64,000 bases of DNA. Source: Bacteroidota bacterium (GTDB lineage: Bacteria; Bacteroidota; Bacteroidia; Bacteroidales; FEN-979). The position numbers and the translations under genes were made by a program. The stretch is from assembly GCA_026391355.1 (NCBI GenBank), contig JAPLDH010000074.1, positions 1-64,000 of the forward strand. The letters are read 5' to 3'. Shown piece after piece: positions 9,121-16,894 of this stretch (position 1 is its first letter; the number at the start of each line of letters is the position of its first letter). The notes under the pieces were generated by a model, which worked only from the letters and a program-made list of their open reading frames with translations, made no database searches and had not been told where the DNA came from.

Positions 9121-9912
9121 TCAGAGCTTTTCCAGAATTTCAGTTTTAACAACGTTATAGGCCACATCAATATCGAAATTGATATCCGGCTGAAGAATTC
9201 CCAAAATGTCTTTTCTGAAATTATCATCCTGTATTTTTGAGTTGACATTGGCTATAAAGTCCTCTTTCCTGATTTTTGCACCGGTTGAGGTCAGGTATTC
9301 ATAATAAGCGTGAATAATTTTCCCTGTATCAAGTTTGAGTTGAATAAGAGCATACCAAAGATCAAAAAGATCTCTGCCCTTGCTGCGTTGGTAAAGCGCC
9401 CGGAGTTTTGTACCCAGGAGTTCTTCCGGTTCATATGTTTTAACATAAGCGCTCCCTGAAAACCAGGTATTTGCTATTGAAATATTGACGTCCTTATAAT
9501 TATAGACAGCGAGGTGTTCTCTGCAATTGATCTCAATCTTAAGTTTCATTCTTTGTGGAGGTGCACCATCGGCCAGGTAACGGTAGTTCATTGCCGTCAT
9601 TGAATTCCCCCTGTTTACCGTCACTTTTTCTGCAACAATGAAGGATAGAGACTTACGAAGATGATTCAGTATTTCACCAATGGGTGCGGCTTTGATTTGA
9701 ACTAGATCAATATCTTCCGAATACCTTGCCGGCGGTATTAAAAACAGCTTATATAAAGCCGTGCCACCTCTGAATGCAAGTTTCCCTTTAAGAAAATCAT
9801 CATTGTAAATAGCAACCAGCGCCCTGGTTATAATCAGATCCTGCTCTACCTGAGTATTATCATTCCAGTATACATATTCTTTCCACTCGTCAATATACCT
9901 TCTTGGAATCAT
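9121..9912 (-). CDS. abiEii: AbiEii-type nucleotidyltransferase toxin
   Basis: A 263-residue protein with the AbiEii/MenT-like nucleotidyltransferase core: FRGGTALYKLF (glycine-rich NTP-binding motif) followed by ARYSEDIDLVQ (RxSxDIDL with two metal-binding acids), and later KTYEPEELLGTKLRALYQR and KGRDLFDLWY. Such toxins transfer nucleotides to target RNAs and cause growth arrest or abortive phage infection. Length is normal for the family. It is coupled by a 4-base overlap to its AbiEi antitoxin upstream. No broken residue is seen, so the pair looks functional. Confidence 0.9.
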   Translation of the reverse strand: MIPRRYIDEWKEYVYWNDNTQVEQDLIITRALVAIYNDDFLKGKLAFRGGTALYKLFLIPPARYSEDIDLVQIKAAPIGEILNHLRKSLSFIVAEKVTVNRGNSMTAMNYRYLADGAPPQRMKLKIEINCREHLAVYNYKDVNISIANTWFSGSAYVKTYEPEELLGTKLRALYQRSKGRDLFDLWYALIQLKLDTGKIIHAYYEYLTSTGAKIRKEDFIANVNSKIQDDNFRKDILGILQPDINFDIDVAYNVVKTEILEKL

Positions 9913-10718
9913 AAATCTCCTTCCACTCTTGAATTAACAATGATTTTCCATTTTTTGTCGGTTTCTCCTTTCTTTAGTCCTTGAGCAACTAAAGGGATAA
10001 AGTAACATTTACGCCCCTCCAAAACCTTTAACAATGGAACAGATAACTTTTCCATATTCAATTCCCGGTCAAGTAGATATCCGAGCCGTTGAATGGCGGC
10101 AGTCTGCGGATATTGTTTTACAACTTTAAACAATCTGGCTGAATTCATTTCCTCAGATAACTCCTGCAACACTGTAAAAGCGCGGTTGATTCCAATTTTT
10201 GCATTGTAATAAAGCAAATCCAGGGCGGTTAGTTCGGGGGATGAGACATTGATATATCCTGCATCGGTATTTTTCTTCACCACATCATTTGCAGACCATC
10301 TTTTTTTAACCAGGAAATTGATCACTATTTTATTGTTCTTGATGCTGTGAACTGCAGGGGTTGAAATAACAACAAAATATTCCATTGGCTGCTGGTGTGC
10401 AGCACCGTGCAACGCTGCAGCAGACAACAGGGCGATATAATATTCTTTATTGAGGGAATGCATCAGATCGTCGATGAAAAGATAGGCAGGGAGCATGCCT
10501 CTTGAAGAATATTCCGGAGGAATGATCACGAAAAATCCTTTCCTTATCGCGGCAATCGCATTTTTAGACTTCAACCGGTACAGATTCTGATCCAATGCCT
10601 GTTCGGAGATCTTAAAAGAATTAAGCGCTTCCTTATAAGTAAATGAATACCGGCCTTTTGACCTTATTTTAATTAGAAAATCCTCAAGATAATTATATGA
10701 GACCGCCTCGTTTTTCAT
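9909..10718 (-). CDS. abiEi: AbiEi-family antitoxin (winged-helix regulator)
   Basis: A 269-residue protein with an N-terminal winged helix (EALNSFKISEQALDQNLYRL) and the body typical of type IV antitoxins (IPPEYSSRGMLPAYLFIDDL, LHGAAHQQPMEYFVV, SSPELTALDLLYY). It should repress the operon and neutralise AbiEii. It is the first gene of a two-gene operon, overlapping abiEii by 4 bases. A second partial copy of its 3' third lies at 10893-11098, so the region was duplicated and lost again. Confidence 0.9.
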   Translation of the reverse strand: MKNEAVSYNYLEDFLIKIRSKGRYSFTYKEALNSFKISEQALDQNLYRLKSKNAIAAIRKGFFVIIPPEYSSRGMLPAYLFIDDLMHSLNKEYYIALLSAAALHGAAHQQPMEYFVVISTPAVHSIKNNKIVINFLVKKRWSANDVVKKNTDAGYINVSSPELTALDLLYYNAKIGINRAFTVLQELSEEMNSARLFKVVKQYPQTAAIQRLGYLLDRELNMEKLSVPLLKVLEGRKCYFIPLVAQGLKKGETDKKWKIIVNSRVEGDL

Positions 10719-10812
10719 AAAGTTATCATTCGCGTATCTTTACATATTGTATAAAGAATTGCAAATATAAACTTATTTTTTATTCCTTTGGTTACCGATA
10801 AGAATAATGTAA

Positions 10813-10891
10813 GCATAGGTGGTGAAATTGGTAGACACGCTACTTTGAGGGGGTAGTGGCCCTTGGCTGTGCAGGTTCAAGTCCAGTCGCC
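10813..10891 (+). pseudogene. tRNA-Leu(GAG) pseudogene
   Basis: Bases 10817-10884 repeat 6811-6878 exactly. The acceptor stem is destroyed (GCATAGG at the 5' side, GTCGCCAAC at the 3' side) and the T stem has a mismatch (CCAGT instead of CCTGT). It therefore should not give a working tRNA. It is joined at its 3' end to an abiEi fragment. Confidence 0.85.
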
Positions 10892-10892
10892 A

Positions 10893-11098
10893 ACAAAGGG
10901 ATAAAGTAACATTTTCGCCCCTCCAAAACCTTCAATAAAGTCACAGATAACTTTTCCATATTCAATTTACGGTCGAGTAGATATCCAAGCCGTTGAATGG
11001 CGGCACTCTGCGGATATTGTTTTGCAACTTTAAACAATCTGGCTGAATTCATTTCCTCATATAACTCCTGCAACACTGTAAAAGCGGGGTTGATTGGA
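10893..11098 (-). pseudogene. abiEi fragment, partial duplicate
   Basis: The minus strand encodes LQELYEEMNSARLFKVAKQY and RKCYFIPL. It aligns with residues about 176-243 of the intact AbiEi at 9909-10718, about 90% identical at DNA level by eye over 203 bp. Both ends of the gene are missing. The 3' break lies exactly against the tRNA pseudogene. The ORF-track start and C-terminal tail come from junction sequence. Confidence 0.85.
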
Positions 11099-11160
11099 CA
11101 AACCAGTAAGACTGACCACCCAAGGCCGAAGCAACTTTATCATCTTTTCTTTCCATTATG

Positions 11161-11190
11161 TTGTGAACGCTGTTTTTATTGCTAATTTTG
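11161..11190 (+). promoter_or_regulatory. Promoter of the PIN toxin-antitoxin pair
   Basis: TTG at 11161, 19 nt, then TAATTTTG at 11183-11190, a close match to the Bacteroidota consensus. The antitoxin ATG follows 25 nt downstream. Confidence 0.6.
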
Positions 11191-11214
11191 TAATAATGCA
11201 CAATTCATATAGCT

Positions 11215-11415
11215 ATGAAAGAAAAAAATGAAACCATTACGATAAAAGTAAAAAAATCGAAAGCCAAGGCGTTTCTTTCGATGTTAAAATTGTTAGATTT
11301 TGTGGAATTGGAAACGCCGGAAGAAAAAATTGCCCGATATCTTTCTACTTCACCTGATAATGTTCCGTTAGAAGATGATGATATCATGAAACTCATTAAA
11401 GGCGTTCACGCATAA
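11215..11415 (+). CDS. Putative antitoxin of a PIN-toxin pair
   Basis: A 66-residue, highly charged protein: a Lys-rich N-terminus (ITIKVKKSKAKAFLSMLKLL), then an acidic C-terminal tail (NVPLEDDDIMKLIKGVHA). It matches in size and layout the small antitoxins that precede PIN-domain toxins in Bacteroidota. The PIN gene begins 9 bases after its stop, so they form one operon from the promoter at 11161-11190. It is intact although the toxin is frameshifted. No exact family name is claimed. Confidence 0.7.
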   Translation: MKEKNETITIKVKKSKAKAFLSMLKLLDFVELETPEEKIARYLSTSPDNVPLEDDDIMKLIKGVHA

Positions 11416-11424
11416 CCGGAAAAA

Positions 11425-11990
11425 ATGGTTCATATTGCAGATAAAACACGGATCGCCTTCGATACAAACATTTGGATCAGTTTCACAATCGGGAAACGGC
11501 TTGAAACCCTGAAAGATGTATTACTCTGCGATAGGTTCCGGATTTACATCTGTCCACAGATCATAGAGGAATACCTGCTTGTTGTCAGCCGGCCTGAAAT
11601 ACGTAAGTACATTACTTTACAGCGTATAAGCGATACGATTGAATAATGGAAACCTTTGCTGAAAGCCATCCGGTAAAATCGAAGGTCATTTTATCAAGAG
11701 ATCCGGATGATGCTTTTCTGTTAGCTTTTTCAAAGGAAAATAAACTCGGTTACCTTATAACCGGCGATAAAGAGATCGATTTTGTTTGTGAGCGACAGGG
11801 AGAAAAAATATATATCCAATGTGCCTACCTTTTAACCGATGACCAAACGATTGAGCGGGAATTCGGGAACCTCTTGCTGATCAAGGATAATTATCCAAAA
11901 TTCGTTATCACGATGGATGATTTCAATGGCAATACAAATCAGGGAATTATCCATTCAAACCTACGGGAATTTTTACAAAAGGCGTTTTGA
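11425..11990 (+). pseudogene. PIN-domain ribonuclease toxin, frameshifted
   Basis: Two overlapping ORFs (11425-11646 and 11646-11990) together make one PIN protein of about 188 residues. The first carries AFDTNIWIS (first catalytic Asp) and ICPQIIEEYLLVVSRPE (conserved Glu). The second carries SRDPDDAFLLAF and YLITGDKEI (remaining acidic residues). The frames differ by one base step at about 11640-11648 (GAATAATGG), where family members run straight through. Loss of frame should abolish the toxin. Reinitiation at the TAATG overlap could give two halves, so an assembled split enzyme cannot be excluded. Confidence 0.8.
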
Positions 11991-12029
11991 AAAAAATGGG
12001 AAGAAAAATATTTATTACCTTCGCATTCC

Positions 12030-12116
12030 ATGAGATTGATACAGGAACATGAGGATGAAATAATTACGTTGTGTGCCAAAGTTCAGGTACGGTTTTTTTC
12101 TTACCTTTCATGGTAA
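12030..12116 (+). pseudogene. 5' fragment of a minimal nucleotidyltransferase (MNT-like) gene
   Basis: ATG followed by RLIQEHEDEIITLCAKVQV matches the N-terminal helix that precedes the GS/DxD core in small nucleotidyltransferases of HEPN/MNT pairs. The catalytic part is absent: after about 20 codons the frame runs into the TTTTTAGCC-type repeat and stops at 12114-12116. It is a relic with its start region preserved. Confidence 0.5.
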
Positions 12117-12119
12117 TAT

Positions 12120-12161
12120 CTTGCTTTTTTACTTTTTAGCCATTTCACTTTTTAGCAATTT
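12120..12161 (+). repeat. Dispersed low-complexity repeat, second copy
   Basis: CTTGCTTTTTTACTTTTTAG and CCATTTCACTTTTTAGCAATTT resemble 6950-6988 closely. It sits at the break point of the nucleotidyltransferase fragment. Confidence 0.6.
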
Positions 12162-12201
12162 AAGATTTGACTCCCTTTTCAGAGGGGTCTCAAAACTTGA
12201 A

Positions 12202-12369
12202 TTAAGAAACAACTCTTCGTTGCCCGGTGGTCGTTGTGAGCGTTCTTTGTTTTTTTTGCTGTTCTTTCTGCATCTTGATAAATGCACTAAACTCTTTTCT
12301 TTCCTCGTCAGTCCATGGCTTGTCTAGAACAGTGAAGTTGACATTTTTTGGTTCTCTAATTAGTCCCAT
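12202..12369 (-). CDS. Small protein paired with the GNAT-like gene (putative antitoxin)
   Basis: A 55-residue ORF too short for the ORF track: MGLIREPKNVNFTVLDKPW, then TDEERKEFSAFIKMQKEQQ and a basic tail. It starts 5 bases after the stop of the 174-residue gene on the same strand. The charged helical layout and tight spacing fit the small partner of a toxin-like pair, with the larger gene first. Function is inferred from arrangement only. Confidence 0.65.
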   Translation of the reverse strand: MGLIREPKNVNFTVLDKPWTDEERKEFSAFIKMQKEQQKKQRTLTTTTGQRRVVS

Positions 12370-12374
12370 TGTTT

Positions 12375-12899
12375 TTATTTTTTGAAATATCTATTAATCA
12401 ATATGTTTGCTGCAGGTGGTTCAATTATCATTTTCGTACCTCTGAAATGGGTTGCGAAAAGTGTTTCTTGATAATGATTAACCAAAACTGTCTTGGCATC
12501 AAAAGCAAGATAACCATCATAACCTTTGTTAAATGACAATTTGCATGCAAAAGCAACTAAGTTGCCTGGTACACCTGAGTATATTTTTGTTTTGCCTTTG
12601 TTGAATTTGGCACTTTCAATCAAGTGCATGTAAATGTGATCTCTTTGGTCGCTTAAACTTATCAGTCCTTGGATAATTTTTGGATTGTCCTTAATTACAA
12701 GTTTGTAAGTCTCTCTACCATTGAGTTTAACCTGTTCCTGCCATTTGAATTGCCAATCTGCTTTGTTAATCAGTTTGCTGTCCTTTGCGAAAAGTTGAAA
12801 AACTTCTGTATCAAATACATCTCCCGAAATTAAATTTTCAATGGAGTTCGTAAGCTTGTCAATCTCAATGTCAACTAATATTTTCCTGTGATTTTTCAC
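12375..12899 (-). CDS. GNAT-fold-like protein, probable toxin of a two-gene module
   Basis: A 174-residue protein. The middle (PKIIQGLISLSDQRDHIYMH) and the stretch GVPGNLVAFACKLSFNKGYD read like beta4-alpha3 and the acetyl-CoA-binding region of a GNAT fold, but the usual Q/RxxGxG/A motif is not clear. The start GTG lies only about 4 bases from a TAACTTCG -7 element at 12903-12910, so the mRNA may be nearly leaderless. It is followed by a 55-residue ORF in the same operon. In its toxin-antitoxin-rich setting a toxin role is likely but unproven. Confidence 0.6.
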   Translation of the reverse strand: MKNHRKILVDIEIDKLTNSIENLISGDVFDTEVFQLFAKDSKLINKADWQFKWQEQVKLNGRETYKLVIKDNPKIIQGLISLSDQRDHIYMHLIESAKFNKGKTKIYSGVPGNLVAFACKLSFNKGYDGYLAFDAKTVLVNHYQETLFATHFRGTKMIIEPPAANILINRYFKK

Positions 12900-13155
12900 A
12901 CAACGAAGTTACGAAATTAATGCCCAATAAATATTCGTTAAATGCACAAATATTTCAGCTTATTACTGTTACTGACACTTATAGTTCCAGGTTACCTTTC
13001 AAACCTTTTATTCTAATCTCTTTGTAGCCGGTTTTTTCCATAAAGCAAAATTACGAACCTTCTTTTTATGGAGCAATTTTCTCTCGTGGATTATATAACG
13101 AATTATCAAATATCGTATTATTAAATGGCCTCAACTATCTTTATCTCATCCTCCG

Positions 13156-15141
13156 TCATTTTCTATTCTTCTTCTCCGCCAGACTCTTCATAAATGTCGC
13201 ATCCACATTAAATCCCATTGATTTTGCCTTTTCGGCATAATAGTATGCCCTGGTATAGTTTTTCTGATCGTAATAAGTAATAGCAAGATCAAAAAATGCC
13301 GCGCTTTCCTTAGGATTGAGACCGGAGGCTTTTGTAAAATCGCTGATGGCTTCCGGGTAATTTTTCAGGTGATAATGACAAACTCCGCGTTTCAGGTAAA
13401 AATCATCGTTATCAGGCTGGATTCCGATCAGGAAGTTATAGTAATCAATGGCTTTTTTATATTGTTCTGCCTCCACAAGGGTGTAGGCCAGGGTTCGTGA
13501 GATATTGAACCGGTCGGCATCATCGCGGCTGAGTGAAAGAGCTGTCGTATAATCATCAATGGCCTTCGGGTAATCCTTAAGAAAAGAATAGGAGATCCCC
13601 CGGTTGAGATAAGTGATGGCAGATGTTCCTTTTACTTCGATTGATTTTGTCAGGGCTTCAACAGATTTTTCGTACTCCCCCAACAGTCCATGTATTCGTC
13701 CCAGACCGTCCCAGGCAATCCCGTTATCCGGCCCGTATTGAACAGACTTTTCATAACTGTCCATTGCTGCTTCCAGGTTTTTCTGTTTCTCGAACGCCTC
13801 TCCCAGATTAACATAAGCGGTTACTTCGGTTGGATATTGCCTGATAACATCGCTCCATAAGCTTACCGGATCTTTCCATACAAGATTCCGCTGATAGGTA
13901 AGAAAACTCAAAGCAGATAAATATAAAATCAGAAAGAATGCAATGACATACTTCAGGAATTGGAAGGAATTCAATTGTTTTCTCAGAAAATAATCGAGGT
14001 ACCACGCGATAATGAAAAACAACCCGACATATGACAGATATGTGTACCTTTCTGAGATAATGACACTTCCGATGCTGATCACCTGTAACACCAGTATAAC
14101 AGAAAAAAAGTAAAACAGCATCCCGAAAATGAAGACCCGTGTGTATTTATAAGATAGAATCATCAGCCCGGCAAGGCCAAGGACAATAATTGGGCAGATA
14201 TAAAATATAACCGGCAGATAGCCTGACGAATTCACTGCCGGAACCGGGTAAAAAACTGACTGGTTCAAAGGGACAACCAGTTTAAAGAGATACATTAGGA
14301 ATCCATAGCAAACGAAAAGTACACGGTGAATGATCGAAATACTTGAAAATGCCGAGATGGAGGTTTTGGATTGGATCATATATGTGATCACACCAAATGT
14401 GGCGGATAGAATAAGGAGTGGGATTTTTTCCAATATTGACCTTGTTGTAAACTTCCGCTGACGATAAAAATCAATCGCCATAAGAATCAAGGGGAAGATA
14501 ACGGCTGCAGGCTTCGAGAATAACGACAGCAGGAAGAATAGAACAACCGGTAGAAAAAGGAGAATTTTTTTTGATTCAAGATAGTATAAATAGGAGATCA
14601 GGCCAAGCAGGAAAAAAAATGTATAAAGAACATCCTTCCTTTCGGTGATCCAGGCTACCGATTCCACATGGAGCGGGTGGATCCCGAACAGCAGGGAGCA
14701 AATTGCAGCGATCAGAATATTTCGTTTTGACAGCAGGAAGATAAAGACAAAAACCAGGATTACATTCAGCAGGTGCAGGATAAGATTGACACGGTGAAAT
14801 AAAACGGCATCATCTTCCAGGTTTACTTTGCCATCCTTGGTTTTTGAAAAATGATAATCAATGGCGAGGGAGATCATCGTTAGTGGATGATAGTTACGTG
14901 CCGATTGGTTGGTAAAAAAATAAGAGACAGTTTTAAGATCAAGAGAGTGAACCTGTGCATTATAAAGGACATAGTCAGGATCGTCCCACACTGTAAAGCC
15001 TGAATGCAGGGTTGATCTGTAAGGAAACCAGGTAACCAGAAGGATTCCGATCAAAGTTGCCGCGATCACTATTTTGGTTTTTCGGGATAATGCGGGTCTG
15101 GCTATTGTGGCTGATTTTTTACCGGAAGGTTTTGGTTTCAT
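13156..15141 (-). CDS. TMTC-like GT-C membrane protein with C-terminal TPR repeats
   Basis: A 661-residue protein. The N-terminal half has about ten membrane segments and GT-C glycosyltransferase features: FTVWDDPDYVLYN after the first segment (putative catalytic acids) and HPLHVESVAWITERKDVLY, close to the TMTC/PMT-type loop. Residues about 440-640 hold at least five tetratricopeptide repeats (for example AYVNLGEAFEKQKNLEAAMD). Eukaryotic TMTC proteins are O-mannosyltransferases, and Bacteroidota glycosylate many secreted proteins, so protein O-glycosylation is a plausible role. Substrate and donor are unknown. It is divergent from the Usp gene, with 39 bases between start codons. Confidence 0.75.
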   Translation of the reverse strand: MKPKPSGKKSATIARPALSRKTKIVIAATLIGILLVTWFPYRSTLHSGFTVWDDPDYVLYNAQVHSLDLKTVSYFFTNQSARNYHPLTMISLAIDYHFSKTKDGKVNLEDDAVLFHRVNLILHLLNVILVFVFIFLLSKRNILIAAICSLLFGIHPLHVESVAWITERKDVLYTFFFLLGLISYLYYLESKKILLFLPVVLFFLLSLFSKPAAVIFPLILMAIDFYRQRKFTTRSILEKIPLLILSATFGVITYMIQSKTSISAFSSISIIHRVLFVCYGFLMYLFKLVVPLNQSVFYPVPAVNSSGYLPVIFYICPIIVLGLAGLMILSYKYTRVFIFGMLFYFFSVILVLQVISIGSVIISERYTYLSYVGLFFIIAWYLDYFLRKQLNSFQFLKYVIAFFLILYLSALSFLTYQRNLVWKDPVSLWSDVIRQYPTEVTAYVNLGEAFEKQKNLEAAMDSYEKSVQYGPDNGIAWDGLGRIHGLLGEYEKSVEALTKSIEVKGTSAITYLNRGISYSFLKDYPKAIDDYTTALSLSRDDADRFNISRTLAYTLVEAEQYKKAIDYYNFLIGIQPDNDDFYLKRGVCHYHLKNYPEAISDFTKASGLNPKESAAFFDLAITYYDQKNYTRAYYYAEKAKSMGFNVDATFMKSLAEKKNRK

Positions 15142-15180
15142 TGTTTCATGGATTATTAATAATTTTACAAAAATAATAAC

Positions 15181-16050
15181 ATGTACAATTTAAAAGGGAT
15201 TATTTTGGACAAACCGGATCTTACACCTGCCAATAAAATCATTCTTGTACCGACAGATTTTTCGGAAGTCTGTGGAAATGCTGTTCTGCATGCTGCAGAA
15301 CTTGCGCGGATCCTTAACGACAAACTGGTCATTCTGCATGTTGTAGACAATAAAGCAAAGGCTTCACTGAGGAAAAAACATGCAGGAACTGAATCTATAA
15401 TGGAACGATTGGATAAGTTCAAAACTTTGTATGAAAAGAATTGTAAGATCTCCATTGAAACCATGATGAAAGAGGGTACTGTTTTTACTGCAATTAACAA
15501 GGCTGCCGCAGAACTGCATGCAAGAGTGATGGTCATAGGAACGCACGGGAAAAAGGGGTGGCAATACCTCACGGGAAGTTACATTTTAAAAGTCACGGAT
15601 AAATCGCCGGTGCCTGTAATTATAGTCCAGAACGGTATTTTTAATGGGAAATACAGCAAGATTCTTGTACCGATGACCGATGCTCTTCATCCGGATAAGA
15701 AGGTCGCCTGGGCCAAATATTTTTCAGGGATGTTCAATGCAAAGATGCATTTTTACCAATACTTTCATAAAGATCACCTTCAGGAGAGCCGGCTTTCGGC
15801 TTTCATGGAAAAAATTTCCCGGAGTTTTGAAATGGATGAAATTCCATTCTTTGTAAACAAGGCTGAAAAAGAAAGTAGGTTTTCCTCCCAGGTTATATCC
15901 TATGCCGTTTCCCATCGATGTGACCTGATAATGATCATTGATGTCAATCATGCGGTGAGTTCTGCGGCATGGTATGAAAGTTTGCTTTTCAATAATGAAC
16001 AGATCCCTGTGATGACGATAAATCTGGCGAAAGTGAAGAAACCAGGTTAA
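15181..16050 (+). CDS. Tandem universal stress protein
   Basis: A 289-residue protein with a first Usp domain NKIILVPTDFSEVCGNAVLH, later VMVIGTHGKKGWQYLTGSY (the nucleotide-binding G-x2-G-x9-G(S/T)-like loop), and a second, more diverged domain starting YSKILVPMTDALHPDKK. The second domain lacks a clear ATP loop. Universal stress proteins bind ATP or act as stress regulators in the cytoplasm. The start at 15181 leaves a short extension before the domain; a TTG at 15205 is an alternative. It shares its upstream region with the divergent TMTC-like gene. Confidence 0.88.
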   Translation: MYNLKGIILDKPDLTPANKIILVPTDFSEVCGNAVLHAAELARILNDKLVILHVVDNKAKASLRKKHAGTESIMERLDKFKTLYEKNCKISIETMMKEGTVFTAINKAAAELHARVMVIGTHGKKGWQYLTGSYILKVTDKSPVPVIIVQNGIFNGKYSKILVPMTDALHPDKKVAWAKYFSGMFNAKMHFYQYFHKDHLQESRLSAFMEKISRSFEMDEIPFFVNKAEKESRFSSQVISYAVSHRCDLIMIIDVNHAVSSAAWYESLLFNNEQIPVMTINLAKVKKPG

Positions 16051-16073
16051 ACAAATTAATGTTCTGTCTGAAA

Positions 16074-16154
16074 AACCTTCCAGGTTTGAATTTGAAAAAG
16101 TTAAACTATTTTATCAAACAGTAAATATGTTTATTAACAAAAACCTGGAAGGTT
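16074..16154. repeat. Inverted repeat with AACCTTCCAGGTTT arms
   Basis: AACCTTCCAGGTTT at 16074-16087 and AAACCTGGAAGGTT at 16140-16153 are exact inverse copies separated by about 52 bases. It lies just after the Usp gene and could form a long hairpin. No T-run follows, so a repeat or MITE-like relic is more likely than a terminator. Confidence 0.7.
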
Positions 16155-16310
16155 TGGTTCTTTATCGTCCTGATCACTTTTCCGTTTCAATCACCGCAAT
16201 CCAATGTAGATGCTTCAATAGCCCCCACCAACTCATCCAAGCGTTGGGAGAGGGAGAGTGTCAGGAATTCTACTCCCTATTGCCTAATGCCTGGTGCCTA
16301 ATGCCTAATT

Positions 16311-16864
16311 GTGATCGGAATCCTACGTGGCCACTTCAACGAAGCGGGTGTGGGTTTGAGTGTGAGTGTGGGAGTGAGAAATTTAAGATAAAACCTGTAC
16401 TTAGGTTTTTCCCTATTGCCTAATGCCTGGTGCCTATTGCCTTATTTGTGATCGGAATCCTACGTGGCCACTTCAACGAAGCGGGTGTGAGTTTGAGTGT
16501 GAATGTGTGTGAGTGACAAAGTTAAGATAAAACCTGTACTCAGGTTTTTCCCTATTGCCTAATGCCTGGTGCCTATTGCCTTATTTGTGATCGGAATCCT
16601 ACGTGACCACTTCAACGAAGCGGGTGTGGGTTTGAGTGTGACTGTGGGAGTGAGAAATTTAAGAATAAACCTCATTTTAAACAGATTTCCCTATTGCCTA
16701 CTGCCTGGTGCCTATTGCCTAATTTGTGATCGGAATCCTACGTGGCCACTTCAACGAAGCGGGTGTGAGTTTGAGTGTGAATGTGTGTGAGTGACAAAGT
16801 TAAGATAAAACCTGTACTTAGGTTTTTCCCTATTGCCTATTGCCTGGTGCCTATTGCCTAATTT
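16311..16864 (+). repeat. Tandem array of four ~139-bp units, each opened by a 30-bp repeat
   Basis: Units start at 16311, 16448, 16587 and 16726. Each begins GTGATCGGAATCCTACGTGG followed by CCACTTCAAC, then GAAGCGGGTGTG, a GAGTGTGA-rich stretch, and a CCTATTGCC/TGCCTGGTGCC segment. Units 2 and 4 are nearly identical, and units 1 and 3 share other variants (GGGAGTGAGAAATTT), so the array looks like a duplicated dimer. No gene is seen inside; ORFs 16127-16423 and 16569-16790 are repeat read-through. Further copies of the 30-bp head lie at 16865, 18056 and 18407. Confidence 0.85.
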
Positions 16865-16894
16865 GTGATCGGAATCCTACATGTCCACTTCAAC
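16865..16894 (+). repeat. 30-bp repeat, copy 5 (contains the GIY-YIG start codon)
   Basis: GTGATCGGAATCCTACATGT then CCACTTCAAC. Compared with copies 1-4 it has ACATGTCC in place of ACGTGGCC, which creates the ATG used by the GIY-YIG gene. Confidence 0.85.

Noticed and set aside
10813-10891. Second functional tRNA-Leu(GAG)
   Set aside because: Acceptor stem halves do not pair and the T stem has a mismatch; kept as a pseudogene.
15164-15572. 135-residue minus-strand ORF under the Usp gene
   Set aside because: It is antisense to the Usp protein and rich in Ser/Phe/Cys shadow text.
16127-16790. Two plus-strand ORFs in the repeat array
   Set aside because: They translate the 139-bp repeats and contain no independent protein signal.
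16311-16894. CRISPR array based on a 30-bp repeat with regular spacing
   Set aside because: The intervals of about 109 bp are themselves repeats, not unique spacers, and no cas gene is in the window.
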